Assembly: GCA_913058495.1 (NCBI GenBank)
Contig: CAJXQC010000016.1
Coordinates: 1-64,000, forward strand
Direction: 5' to 3'
DNA: 64,000 nt
DNA from: an uncultured Balneola sp.
GTDB taxonomy: Bacteria; Bacteroidota; Rhodothermia; Balneolales; Balneolaceae
The notes below the pieces were generated by a model that worked only from the letters and a program-made list of their open reading frames with translations, made no database searches and was not told the DNA's origin. The position numbers and the translations under genes were made by a program. Shown in pieces: positions 8,730 through 17,518 of this stretch; the first letter of the stretch is position 1; each line of letters begins with the position of its first letter.

Positions 8730-9344
8730 TCAACCGTATATATAACTTTTATGTAACATTTTATGAGAGACGGAAAGATGTTCTAATGCTTCTAAGCTGG
8801 TCTTAAAAGTTGAAATATTCTTAACAGGGCAGGCAAATAATTTTGATACGTTTGCGAGGTACTCGGCTTCCTGTTCCTCAAGTTCATGATCAAGTATTAA
8901 TTTATTGACCGCGTTTTCCTGTGAGTAGGGATAAACAATCCGTACAAACTGTATTTTTTTTATTTCGAGGAGCTTTGCAGCTTCAATAGCTTGTTTTGCT
9001 CCTTCACCGTAAGCCTCTATCAATCCTGATTTTCCAAGTTTGGTCCCTCCAAAATAACGTACAACCACCGCACAAACGTCCACTAATTCATTAGACCGTA
9101 GCTGATTTAAAATTGGAAGTCCGGCCGTGCCGGAAGGCTCACCGTCATCGCTGCTGAACTCGGTGGTGTCATTTGCTCCAATTCGGTAAGCGTAGCAGTG
9201 ATGTGAAGCATCCCAAAGTTCAGTTTTTAATTTTTGAAGTTGCTCATCAAACTCTTCCTCAGACTTCGCAGGAATGAGATATCCAATGAATTTAGAACCC
9301 CGTTCTTTAAATTCGGAAGTAAATATGTTAGAAACTGTTTTCAG
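8730..9344 (-). CDS. yigZ: YigZ/IMPACT family protein (UPF0029), start codon non-standard
   Basis: The GTG at 9083 gives only the second half (117 residues: VVVRYFGGTKLGKSGL onward). The same frame stays open upstream to tandem TAA stops at 9357-9362 and encodes the missing half: GSKFIGYLIP, then DASHHCYAYRIG, then SSDDGEPSGTAGLPIL. These are the hallmark YigZ segments. No ATG, GTG or TTG lies between those stops and the conserved region. The CTG at 9344 would give 204 residues, about the size of E. coli YigZ; ATC at 9356 is another option. The function is uncertain; the family is related to the eukaryotic translation regulator IMPACT. Confidence 0.8.
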   Translation of the reverse strand: MKTVSNIFTSEFKERGSKFIGYLIPAKSEEEFDEQLQKLKTELWDASHHCYAYRIGANDTTEFSSDDGEPSGTAGLPILNQLRSNELVDVCAVVVRYFGGTKLGKSGLIEAYGEGAKQAIEAAKLLEIKKIQFVRIVYPYSQENAVNKLILDHELEEQEAEYLANVSKLFACPVKNISTFKTSLEALEHLSVSHKMLHKSYIYG

Positions 9345-9549
9345 AAAATGTTCGATTTATTAGCCTGAAAAGGTAAAAGAATATTTATCCCCGTTCATAC
9401 TTAATATTTAGAGTGAATCCACCTTGCCATTGAAAAGGGAAAAAGCGATTTTTCAAATCTATAAAAGCATAATTTAGTTTCACTTTAAATTGAAACTAAA
9501 GCTTTAACAAGCTTATTTAACTTTTTCAGAACTAACTATAAACACCAGC

Positions 9550-10260
9550 ATGCCCTCATTTATAAAAGCGATCAATTCGCAGGTAGGCCGCAAAATCATG
9601 ACGGGGATCACAGGTATCGGTTTGATGCTGTTTCTCATCGGTCATATTGTAGGTAATCTAACCATTTTCGGTGCCCCTGAAGCCTTTAATATTTACACAA
9701 AAACTCTAGAAGATCTCGGTCCTTTGCTTTATGTGATTGAAGCAGGATTGGCTTTTTTCTTTTTATATCATACCATTTTGGGAGTCTCCATCTGGTGGAA
9801 CAGAAGAAAAGCTCGCCCGGAAGGATACAAGAAGTATCAAACCAAAGGCGGACCAAGTCACCAGTCTTTAGCTTCCAAAAGCATGGTCTATACAGGAATC
9901 ATCATTTTGGTTTTTCTAGTGATCCATATCTGGACATTTAAATTCGGCGATACAGAAATGGTTAAGCTTGCATCGGGCGAAATGGCTCGGGACCTGAGAG
10001 CATTGGTGATTGAAAAATTTACTGACCCGCTATATGCCTTCGGTTATACATTTGTATTGAGTTTATTGATACTTCATTTGTCGCATGGATTCTGGAGCGC
10101 TTTTACATCGCTTTCTATGAAGAGCAAAGAAGCTTCTAAAAAAGTACAAATGGGTGCTTATGGTTTCGCAATCGTAATTATGTTGGCATTCATTTTTATT
10201 CCTCTGTACATATATTTTACGGGCGGAAGCTGTGACGCAGCTCTAATAAGTTGTAATTAA
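9550..10260 (+). CDS. sdhC: Succinate dehydrogenase cytochrome b558 subunit
   Basis: 236 residues with five hydrophobic membrane segments and conserved histidines in [27 protein letters not shown] and [11 protein letters not shown]. These fit the di-haem cytochrome b of Bacillus/Bacteroidota-type succinate:quinone reductases, where one subunit replaces SdhC plus SdhD. It anchors SdhAB to the inner membrane and passes electrons to menaquinone. It is the first gene of sdhCAB, 29 bases before sdhA. Confidence 0.92.
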   Translation: MPSFIKAINSQVGRKIMTGITGIGLMLFLIGHIVGNLTIFGAPEAFNIYTKTLEDLGPLLYVIEAGLAFFFLYHTILGVSIWWNRRKARPEGYKKYQTKGGPSHQSLASKSMVYTGIIILVFLVIHIWTFKFGDTEMVKLASGEMARDLRALVIEKFTDPLYAFGYTFVLSLLILHLSHGFWSAFTSLSMKSKEASKKVQMGAYGFAIVIMLAFIFIPLYIYFTGGSCDAALISCN

Positions 10261-10289
10261 AAGAACAATACTGGCAATACAATACAATT

Positions 10290-12212
10290 ATGAAATTAGA
10301 TTCTAAAGCACCTGAAGGACCATTAGAAGAAAAGTGGCGCAAGCATAAAAAAGAAATGAAGCTTGTCGCTCCTAATAACAAGCGAAAGTATGAGGTTATC
10401 GTTGTAGGAACCGGATTAGCCGGAGGAGCTGCTGCTGCAAGTATGGCCGAGCTTGGTTACAATGTAAAGAGTTTCTGTATTCAGGATTCTGCCAGACGTG
10501 CACACAGTATTGCTGCTCAAGGTGGAATTAATGCCGCTAAGAATTATCCGAATGATGGAGACAGCATCTGGAGATTATTTTATGATACTATTAAAGGTGG
10601 TGATTACAGATCCAGAGAATCGAATGTGTACAGACTTGCTGAAGTTGCAAACGAAATTATTGATCAGGCAGTAGCACAAGGCGTGCCTTTTGCACGTGAA
10701 TATGGTGGATTGCTTGCAAACCGATCGTTTGGTGGAGCTCAGGTTTCCAGAACATTTTATGCTCGTGGTCAAACCGGACAGCAATTGTTGCTGGGTGCTT
10801 ATCAGGCGATGATGCGTCAAGTGAATGAAGGCGGAATTGAATATCACCCACGCCATGAGATGCTTGATGTTGTGATCATTGACGGACAAGCTCGCGGTAT
10901 TATTACCAGAGATCTGGTTTCAGGTGAATTGAAAAGATGGGAAGCCGATGCTGTTGTACTGGCAACCGGTGGATATGGAAACGTATTCTATCTTTCTACG
11001 AACGCAAAAAATTCAAATGTAACGGCAGCATGGAGAGCACACAGAAAGGGAGCGTTATTTGCTAATCCATGTTATGTTCAGGTTCACCCGACATGTATTC
11101 CTGTTTCCGGAGATTATCAATCCAAACTTACTCTTATGAGTGAGAGTTTGAGAAACGATGGCCGTGTTTGGGTTCCTCGTAAAAAAGGAGATGATCGACA
11201 TCCAAATGATATACCTGATGAAGAAAGGTTCTATTATCTGGAAGAAAAATATCCGAGCTTCGGAAATTTAGTTCCTCGTGATGTGGCTTCCAGAAATGCT
11301 AAGATTGTTTGTGATGAAGGATTAGGAGTGGGACCAACCGGACTTTCTGTATATCTCGATTTCCGTGACGTTATTAAGCGTGATGGAAAAGATACTGTAG
11401 CTTCGAAATACGGTAACCTGTTCGATATGTATGAAAATATCGCCGGTGAAAATCCATATGAGCAACCAATGAGAATTTATCCTGCGGTGCATTACACGAT
11501 GGGTGGTCTTTGGGTAGATTATAACTTGATGACCAACATTCCGGGACTATTTGCCACAGGAGAAGCTAATTTCTCAGATCACGGTGCAAACAGACTTGGA
11601 GCAAGTGCATTGATGCAAGGTTTGAGTGATGGATATTTTGTACTTCCTGCAACTATCGGTAACTATTTAGCTGATGTTAAACCGGGAACCCGTTACGGAA
11701 CCGATCACAACGCCTTTATTGAAGCAGAAAAAGGTGCTCAGGATCAAATCGATAAACTTCTGAACATCAATGGAAAAAGAACCATTGTTGATTTCCATAG
11801 AACACTTGGTAAGATCGTTTGGGATAACATCGGTATTGCCAGAAACAAAGAAGATCTTGAAAAAGCGATCAAAGAGATTCAGGAACTTCGTGAAGAATTC
11901 TGGACGAATGTGTATGTACCTGGCGAAAAGAACAATTACAACAAATATCTGGAATTTGCAGGTCGTGTAGCTGATTTCTTTGAGTTAGCTGAGTTAATGG
12001 CCAGAGACGCTCTGGAAAGAGAAGAGTCATGTGGTTGTCACCTCCGTGAGGAGTATCAATCTGAAGAAGGAGAAGCGATCCGTAATGACGAAGACTTCTC
12101 TTATGTAGCAGCCTGGGAATTCAAAGGTGTGAACGGACAGCTTCAGGAAGAACTGTACAAAGAAAATTTAGAATTTGAATTCGTTGAACTAAAACAAAGA
12201 TCATACAAGTAA
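10290..12212 (+). CDS. sdhA: Succinate dehydrogenase/fumarate reductase flavoprotein subunit
   Basis: 640 residues, the usual size for this subfamily. The FAD-binding motif GTGLAGG is at 40-46 and the covalent-FAD histidine is in [11 protein letters not shown] (His72). Further active-site segments are [16 protein letters not shown] and a [18 protein letters not shown] stretch. It oxidises succinate to fumarate in the TCA cycle on the cytoplasmic face of the membrane. It follows sdhC directly; the gap to sdhB is unusually long and holds a hairpin repeat. Confidence 0.96.
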   Translation: MKLDSKAPEGPLEEKWRKHKKEMKLVAPNNKRKYEVIVVGTGLAGGAAAASMAELGYNVKSFCIQDSARRAHSIAAQGGINAAKNYPNDGDSIWRLFYDTIKGGDYRSRESNVYRLAEVANEIIDQAVAQGVPFAREYGGLLANRSFGGAQVSRTFYARGQTGQQLLLGAYQAMMRQVNEGGIEYHPRHEMLDVVIIDGQARGIITRDLVSGELKRWEADAVVLATGGYGNVFYLSTNAKNSNVTAAWRAHRKGALFANPCYVQVHPTCIPVSGDYQSKLTLMSESLRNDGRVWVPRKKGDDRHPNDIPDEERFYYLEEKYPSFGNLVPRDVASRNAKIVCDEGLGVGPTGLSVYLDFRDVIKRDGKDTVASKYGNLFDMYENIAGENPYEQPMRIYPAVHYTMGGLWVDYNLMTNIPGLFATGEANFSDHGANRLGASALMQGLSDGYFVLPATIGNYLADVKPGTRYGTDHNAFIEAEKGAQDQIDKLLNINGKRTIVDFHRTLGKIVWDNIGIARNKEDLEKAIKEIQELREEFWTNVYVPGEKNNYNKYLEFAGRVADFFELAELMARDALEREESCGCHLREEYQSEEGEAIRNDEDFSYVAAWEFKGVNGQLQEELYKENLEFEFVELKQRSYK

Positions 12213-12268
12213 AAGGTTTGCCACAGAATCACCAAGACACAAAAATTATTTAGTGATTTTGTGCTTTA
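12213..12268. repeat. Hairpin repeat between sdhA and sdhB
   Basis: An imperfect inverted repeat: an arm that reads GCCACAGAATCACCAAGACA faces an arm that reads TTTTGTGCTTTAGTGGC. The second arm resembles the ends of the direct repeats at 13420-13445 and 14415-14440 (TTAGTGCCTTAGTGCTTTTG). It sits inside the sdhCAB operon and may alter mRNA stability or expression of sdhB relative to sdhA. Confidence 0.65.
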
Positions 12269-12292
12269 GTGGCTGAACCAAAGGAAAAGATT

Positions 12293-13045
12293 ATGAGCAA
12301 AGATATGACCATTCATTTGAAATACTGGAAACAAGCAGGACCTGATGTTCCCGGTCATTTCGAAGAGTATACTTTAGATACTGTAAACGAGCATATGTCC
12401 TTCCTTGAAATGTTGGATGTACTCAACGAAGAACTTCAGCTGAAAGGCAAAGAGCCTGTTGAATTCGATTACGATTGCCGCGAGGGAATTTGCGGTTCTT
12501 GTAACTTAGTGATCAACGGACAGGCGCACGGACCAAAAGCCGAAGTTGCTTGTTGTCAACTGCACATGCGTAATTATAAAGATGGTGACAAAATTACCAT
12601 CGAACCCCCAAGAGCAGCTGCTTTTCCGATCATTAAAGATCTTGTTGTAGATCGTAGTGCTTTTGATCGAATCATTGAAGTAGGCGGATATGTATCGGTA
12701 AAAACAGGTTCTGCTCAAGAAGCAAATGCCTTACCGGTAGAAAAAGAGAAATCAGATGAAGCATTTGAATATGCTGCTTGTATTGGTTGCGGCGCTTGTG
12801 TGGCCGCTTGTCCGAATGCTTCGGCTTCACTATTTACAGGAGCGAAACTTGCTCACTTAAATAAATTCCCACAGGGAGAAGTGGAAAGAAGTAACCGTGC
12901 AGTTGCTATGGTTGACCAAATGAAAGAAGAAGGATTTGGTGACTGTTCCAACTTTGCAGAATGTGAAGCTGTTTGTCCGAAAGGAATTTCTATCTCCGCT
13001 ATTGCTGAAATGAGAAGAGATTACATGAAGGCGCTGGTGAGTTAA
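12293..13045 (+). CDS. sdhB: Succinate dehydrogenase iron-sulfur subunit
   Basis: The ATG at 12293 follows AAGGAAAAG, a reasonable ribosome site, and gives 250 residues. An in-frame GTG 24 bases upstream lies in the edge of the hairpin repeat and is less likely. Cysteine sets for the 2Fe-2S (CREGICGSC and a later Cys), 4Fe-4S (CIGCGACVAAC) and 3Fe-4S (CEAVCPKG) clusters are all present. It conducts electrons from the SdhA flavin to the cytochrome b subunit. Confidence 0.95.
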   Translation: MSKDMTIHLKYWKQAGPDVPGHFEEYTLDTVNEHMSFLEMLDVLNEELQLKGKEPVEFDYDCREGICGSCNLVINGQAHGPKAEVACCQLHMRNYKDGDKITIEPPRAAAFPIIKDLVVDRSAFDRIIEVGGYVSVKTGSAQEANALPVEKEKSDEAFEYAACIGCGACVAACPNASASLFTGAKLAHLNKFPQGEVERSNRAVAMVDQMKEEGFGDCSNFAECEAVCPKGISISAIAEMRRDYMKALVS

Positions 13046-13084
13046 CTTAGTTAATCCGAAAATTTAAAAAGAGGTCAAAGCACT

Positions 13085-13243
13085 ATGAATAAGAAAAACG
13101 CAATGGCTTTTGGAATAGTTTTCGGAACGGTGGTTGGAATCCTTACCGATAACTTAGGGCTTTGGCTTGCTTTAGGTGTTGCTTTTGGAGCTGCAGGAAT
13201 GGCTAAGGCTTCCAAAGACGAAAAAGAAGATACTCCGGAATAA
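13085..13243 (+). CDS. Small glycine-rich membrane protein
   Basis: An ATG at 13085 opens 52 codons that end at TAA 13241-13243. The product has a short basic start (MNKKN), one or two small hydrophobic stretches (AMAFGIVFGTVVGIL and LWLALGVAFGAAGMA) and a charged tail (KASKDEKEDTPE). GxxxG spacing suggests tight helix packing. Similar small proteins with two Gly-rich helices are common in this phylum and have no set role. It lies 39 bases after sdhB and may be cotranscribed with it. Confidence 0.7.
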   Translation: MNKKNAMAFGIVFGTVVGILTDNLGLWLALGVAFGAAGMAKASKDEKEDTPE

Positions 13244-13271
13244 TTTCCAGCTTTTTTTGGATCGAAAATAT

Positions 13272-13453
13272 CAACAATGTTAAACCAGTAAGGGCGTATG
13301 GCGATACGCTCTTACTGGTTTATGTTGTCATTTCGACAGGTGGAGAAATCTAAAAACGTACTTAAAGGAAAATTTTTAGATCTCTCACATACATTCGAGA
13401 TGAAAGAGAGCTCGAAACATTTAGTGCCTTAGTGCTTTTGTGGCAAGCCCAAC
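13272..13453. repeat. Left direct repeat of the toxin-antitoxin cassette
   Basis: About 182 bases nearly identical to 14263-14447. It opens with a hairpin whose arms read CCAGTAAGGGCGTAT and its complement (about 13285-13318), continues with a GTCATTTCGACAGG...GAAATCT segment and an inverted repeat around TTTAGATCTCTCACATACAT, and ends with TTAGTGCCTTAGTGCTTTTG. This and the following lead-in fill the gap between 13243 and 13546; no gene is seen in it. Confidence 0.88.
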
Positions 13454-13491
13454 TCCCCCATTCCCCTCTCAATTTGTTCTTTGTTTGTAAT

Positions 13492-13507
13492 TGTGGGATA
13501 TCCCACA
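13492..13507. promoter_or_regulatory. 16-bp perfect palindrome, probable antitoxin operator
   Basis: TGTGGGATATCCCACA reads the same on both strands and lies 39 bases before the antitoxin ATG at 13546. Type II antitoxins usually repress their own promoter through a palindrome in this position. The operator role is inferred from position and symmetry. Confidence 0.6.
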
Positions 13508-13545
13508 TATATTTAGCATACGTTCTCGAAAGACAAGTGAGGTAT

Positions 13546-13800
13546 ATGTCAAATAATTACGAAGCAAAACTAGATTCAAAGAAGCGGCTTACTATTAGAA
13601 GTCCGCGGACAGAGTACTATCATGTTACTGAAAAAAGTGATGGCACGGTTATTCTTAAACCCAGAGTTTTAATCCATCCTGATGAAATCTCGAAGCGTTC
13701 TCTTGAGATGATGGATAAAGCTGTTAAGCACTTAAAAGATGGTAAAGCATCTGATTATGTTGACTTGAAAGAACTAGATGAGCTTCTGAAAAGCGAGTAG
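13546..13800 (+). CDS. Putative antitoxin of a two-gene module
   Basis: The ATG at 13546 gives 84 residues; longer in-frame starts run back into the direct repeat and are rejected. The first half is strand-rich and basic (KLDSKKRLTIRS, DGTVILKPR), as in AbrB/MazE-like or other swapped-hairpin DNA-binding antitoxins. The second half is a charged helical tail (SLEMMDKAVKHLKDG, VDLKELDELL) suited to wrapping a toxin. Six bases separate it from the next gene, and a palindrome lies upstream. No exact family is recognised. Confidence 0.7.
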   Translation: MSNNYEAKLDSKKRLTIRSPRTEYYHVTEKSDGTVILKPRVLIHPDEISKRSLEMMDKAVKHLKDGKASDYVDLKELDELLKSE

Positions 13801-13805
13801 AGAAT

Positions 13806-14183
13806 ATGTTTAATATAAGATTCGGCATTCCGGAAATGGATAAATTTTGGAATGATTTAGTTTTTTCCAAAAAAGATGGATCGATTTCAAAAGAAGATGA
13901 AAAGTTGTTTAAACTATTTGGAAAAGCAATTCGATTTTTAGCTTCAAATCCGCGACATCCGGGATTGAACTCACATGAAATTGACTCTTTGACTAAGCGA
14001 TATGGAATAAAAGTATTTCAATCATATCTAGAAAATAAGACACCTTCGGCGGGAAGATTTTATTGGGTATATGGACCTGATCAAAAAGAGATAACAATTA
14101 TTGGCATGGAGCCTCACCCCGAGGATAAAAAGAGGGGAGCATACGATCGGGTAAAACTTTCTGATCTGCCAGATTTTAAGTAA
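13806..14183 (+). CDS. Putative RelE/ParE-superfamily toxin
   Basis: 125 residues, small and basic. A helical N-terminal half (FWNDLVFSKKDG, LFKLFGKAIRFLASNPRHPGL) is followed by strands in GRFYWVYGPD and EITIIGMEPHPEDKK, then YDRVKLSDLP. Helices followed by a strand with an aromatic and a final strand with His/Lys fit RelE/ParE-like ribonuclease or gyrase toxins. Proteins of this exact pattern are usually annotated as RelE-like. The target is unknown. Gene order (antitoxin first, 5-base gap) is typical. Confidence 0.68.
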   Translation: MFNIRFGIPEMDKFWNDLVFSKKDGSISKEDEKLFKLFGKAIRFLASNPRHPGLNSHEIDSLTKRYGIKVFQSYLENKTPSAGRFYWVYGPDQKEITIIGMEPHPEDKKRGAYDRVKLSDLPDFK

Positions 14184-14262
14184 CGGAATAGATTAATGCT
14201 TCGAATAGAATTGAATCTTCTCCTCTTTCCTCAGCAGGAACTTTGGAGGGAGAGAAAAATCT

Positions 14263-14447
14263 CAACACTGCTAATCCAGTAAGGGCGTATGGCGATACGC
14301 CCTTACTGGATTATGTTGTCATTTCGACCGGGGGAGAAATCTAAAAACATACTTAAAGGAAAATTTTTAGATCTCTCACATACATTCGAGATGACAAAGA
14401 GCTAACAAGAAAATTTAGTGCCTTAGTGCTTTTGTGGCAAACCCAAC
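14263..14447. repeat. Right direct repeat of the toxin-antitoxin cassette
   Basis: About 185 bases nearly identical to 13272-13453. The hairpin here has a better stem: AATCCAGTAAGGGCGTAT, a 4-base loop GGCG, then the exact complement (about 14271-14309). It ends with GCCTTAGTGCTTTTGTGGCA, as in the left copy. The gap from the toxin stop to the DUF1456 gene (14184-14496) holds only this repeat. Confidence 0.88.
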
Positions 14448-14496
14448 GCCCATTCCTAGTTCAAGCGTCGCTTGTGCGATTAAAACAAGCAAGATA

Positions 14497-14955
14497 TTAT
14501 TTTCTAAACTTCTCCTGCAGACCGGAAAGAAAATGTCGCAAGTACTGATCGTTGCATTCCCGGTACTTTCCGGAGGTGGGTTTTCTGAAAAAGGCACTGA
14601 GTTCATGTGGACTGATACTTTTATCAACCAAGTCAAACATTTCCAGTATGTCATCACTTTGAAGATTGTAAGCGATGCGTAATTTTCTGAATACGATGTT
14701 GTTATTTAATACTTGTTCGGGAACAGGCTGTGCACCGTCTTTCTTGCCACGCTTTTGATTGATCAATCCATTGAGAAAAGTTGCTAATGCGACATCAGGC
14801 ATCTTCACAAAATCAGAATCCTCATCTTTCTTGAGCCAGGTTGTAATTCTTGCCTGATCAATAGGATCATTAGCCAAAGCAAAAACCTCGGCCATTTTAA
14901 GATCGTTATAGCCTAGAATATATCGTAATCGCCTGAAGATGTCGTTGCTGTCCAT
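14497..14955 (-). CDS. DUF1456 family protein (YehS-like)
   Basis: 152 residues made of two similar halves of about 70. Each starts with a segment like DIFRRLRYILGYNDLKMAEVF or NIVFRKLRIAYNLQSDDILEMF and ends with a segment like ALATFLNGLI or YLRHFLSGL. This internal duplication is diagnostic of DUF1456/YehS. The biochemical role of the family is unknown; it is cytoplasmic, with no membrane segment. It is transcribed alone, towards the right direct repeat. Confidence 0.9.
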   Translation of the reverse strand: MDSNDIFRRLRYILGYNDLKMAEVFALANDPIDQARITTWLKKDEDSDFVKMPDVALATFLNGLINQKRGKKDGAQPVPEQVLNNNIVFRKLRIAYNLQSDDILEMFDLVDKSISPHELSAFFRKPTSGKYRECNDQYLRHFLSGLQEKFRK

Positions 14956-16295
<1,340 letters not shown>

Positions 16296-16327
16296 TCTTT
16301 TCGATTAGCATTGTCAGCGAAAAATTT

Positions 16328-16362
16328 AAACCCTGTAAGTTAATTCTTGCAGGGTTTTTTTA
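16328..16362 (+). terminator. Rho-independent terminator of gap
   Basis: Stem AAACCCTGTAAG against CTTGCAGGGTTT with one mismatch, a 6-base loop, then a run of seven T. It starts 33 bases after the gap stop codon. Confidence 0.85.
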
Positions 16363-16428
16363 TTCGAGTTCTAATTGATTATAATTAAGGAATTCAATTA
16401 ATTAGATGTAATGTTAACGAAGCTAATT

Positions 16429-17427
16429 ATGAAATTTCACTACTTATTTTTGGTAGTTTTGCTTTTGTCATGTTCATTGATCTATGGAGAAAAAGAAAGA
16501 ATTGATGCATTTGATTTTTCGAAATTATCGAGATTTGATCAACGCCCAATTACATCCGTAAATCTTGACGAGCAAGGAAGTCCTATGATTGGTACCTGGG
16601 AGGGGCTTTCGTATTACAAGAATGCAGATTTATTTGGATATGTATCTCCTGAAATAACTAAAAAGTTATCCCATTTGATAGAGAAAGATAATGAATATTA
16701 TGCGGTTACAGAGGATGGAGATAAAATTGTTCGCTCATCTAATGGCTTTGAATGGACTGTTTTGTTCGACCCACAATCAAAGATCTATGACATTCTGCTC
16801 CTAGAGAGTGGAACGTTGATCGCGGGGACGGTAAGTGGAGTTTACCTTTCTTCATCATCTGGTGACACTCTTGTTAAAAATGAATTCTTTTTTGCTTCAG
16901 AGTTTCTAACAAACAGCATAGACTATCTTCTTCAGTCAGTTTCAGGGAGTATATTTGCAGGTACTCACGACGGTATTTACAGATCAAAAGATGAAGGCCA
17001 AACATGGGAGAAAGTATCAAGGGAAATTTCAAAAGATGATGACTCAATTAGTATGCTTTTTGAGAGGAAAGACGGTACTATAATAGCTGGTCATAGAAGT
17101 GTGTTCTATGAAAGTGTGGATGATGGAGAGAGCTGGATATCTTATAGATTACCGAAATTTGGACCTGTAAAAATGATCGAAAAAGATGGAGTGGAATACC
17201 TTTTAGCAGGAGGTATTATTCTGGCAAGAAAAAATGATGCTTCAAATTTTATTGAAATTGGTGTTGAACCAATTCTTGCTAAGAAATTTAATGACGAGCA
17301 CTTTGTTGTTCTGGAAGATTTCGATATTCAAGGTGATAAAATCATTCTTTATAAAGATACTTACCCTAATTCAGTCTTTATTGGAACCAAGAATTTTGAA
17401 GCTTCGATTTGGAATGAATTAGAATGA
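16429..17427 (+). CDS. Lipoprotein with BNR-like sialidase/sortilin-type repeats
   Basis: The ATG at 16429 gives 332 residues with the signal peptide MKFHYLFLVVLLLSC and a lipobox Cys; an ATG 18 bases upstream weakens the signal. The mature protein shows two Asp-box-like repeats, RSKDEGQTWEKV and ESVDDGESWISY, typical of beta-propeller blades in photosystem-stability, sialidase or VPS10-like proteins. It is probably anchored to a membrane and exposed to the periplasm or surface. No catalytic residues are recognised and its role is unknown. Confidence 0.65.
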   Translation: MKFHYLFLVVLLLSCSLIYGEKERIDAFDFSKLSRFDQRPITSVNLDEQGSPMIGTWEGLSYYKNADLFGYVSPEITKKLSHLIEKDNEYYAVTEDGDKIVRSSNGFEWTVLFDPQSKIYDILLLESGTLIAGTVSGVYLSSSSGDTLVKNEFFFASEFLTNSIDYLLQSVSGSIFAGTHDGIYRSKDEGQTWEKVSREISKDDDSISMLFERKDGTIIAGHRSVFYESVDDGESWISYRLPKFGPVKMIEKDGVEYLLAGGIILARKNDASNFIEIGVEPILAKKFNDEHFVVLEDFDIQGDKIILYKDTYPNSVFIGTKNFEASIWNELE

Positions 17428-17477
17428 GTTGTTCCAAGGATTTATAATGGTCTTAAAATATTAAGGTTAAAAATCCG

Positions 17478-17485
17478 TACTTTTG
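17478..17485 (+). promoter_or_regulatory. Bacteroidota-type -7 promoter element
   Basis: TACTTTTG matches the TAnnTTTG consensus used by the primary sigma factor of Bacteroidota. It lies 33 bases before the chosen start of the M61 peptidase gene. The -33 element is not clear. Confidence 0.4.
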
Positions 17486-17518
17486 ACAGTAATTAAACTG
17501 TTCATCAAAATCTTACAA

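Noticed and set aside
13432-13545. Longer start of the antitoxin gene from a GTG in the left direct repeat
   Set aside because: The added residues are encoded by repeat DNA and the operator palindrome; the ATG at 13546 is the sensible start.
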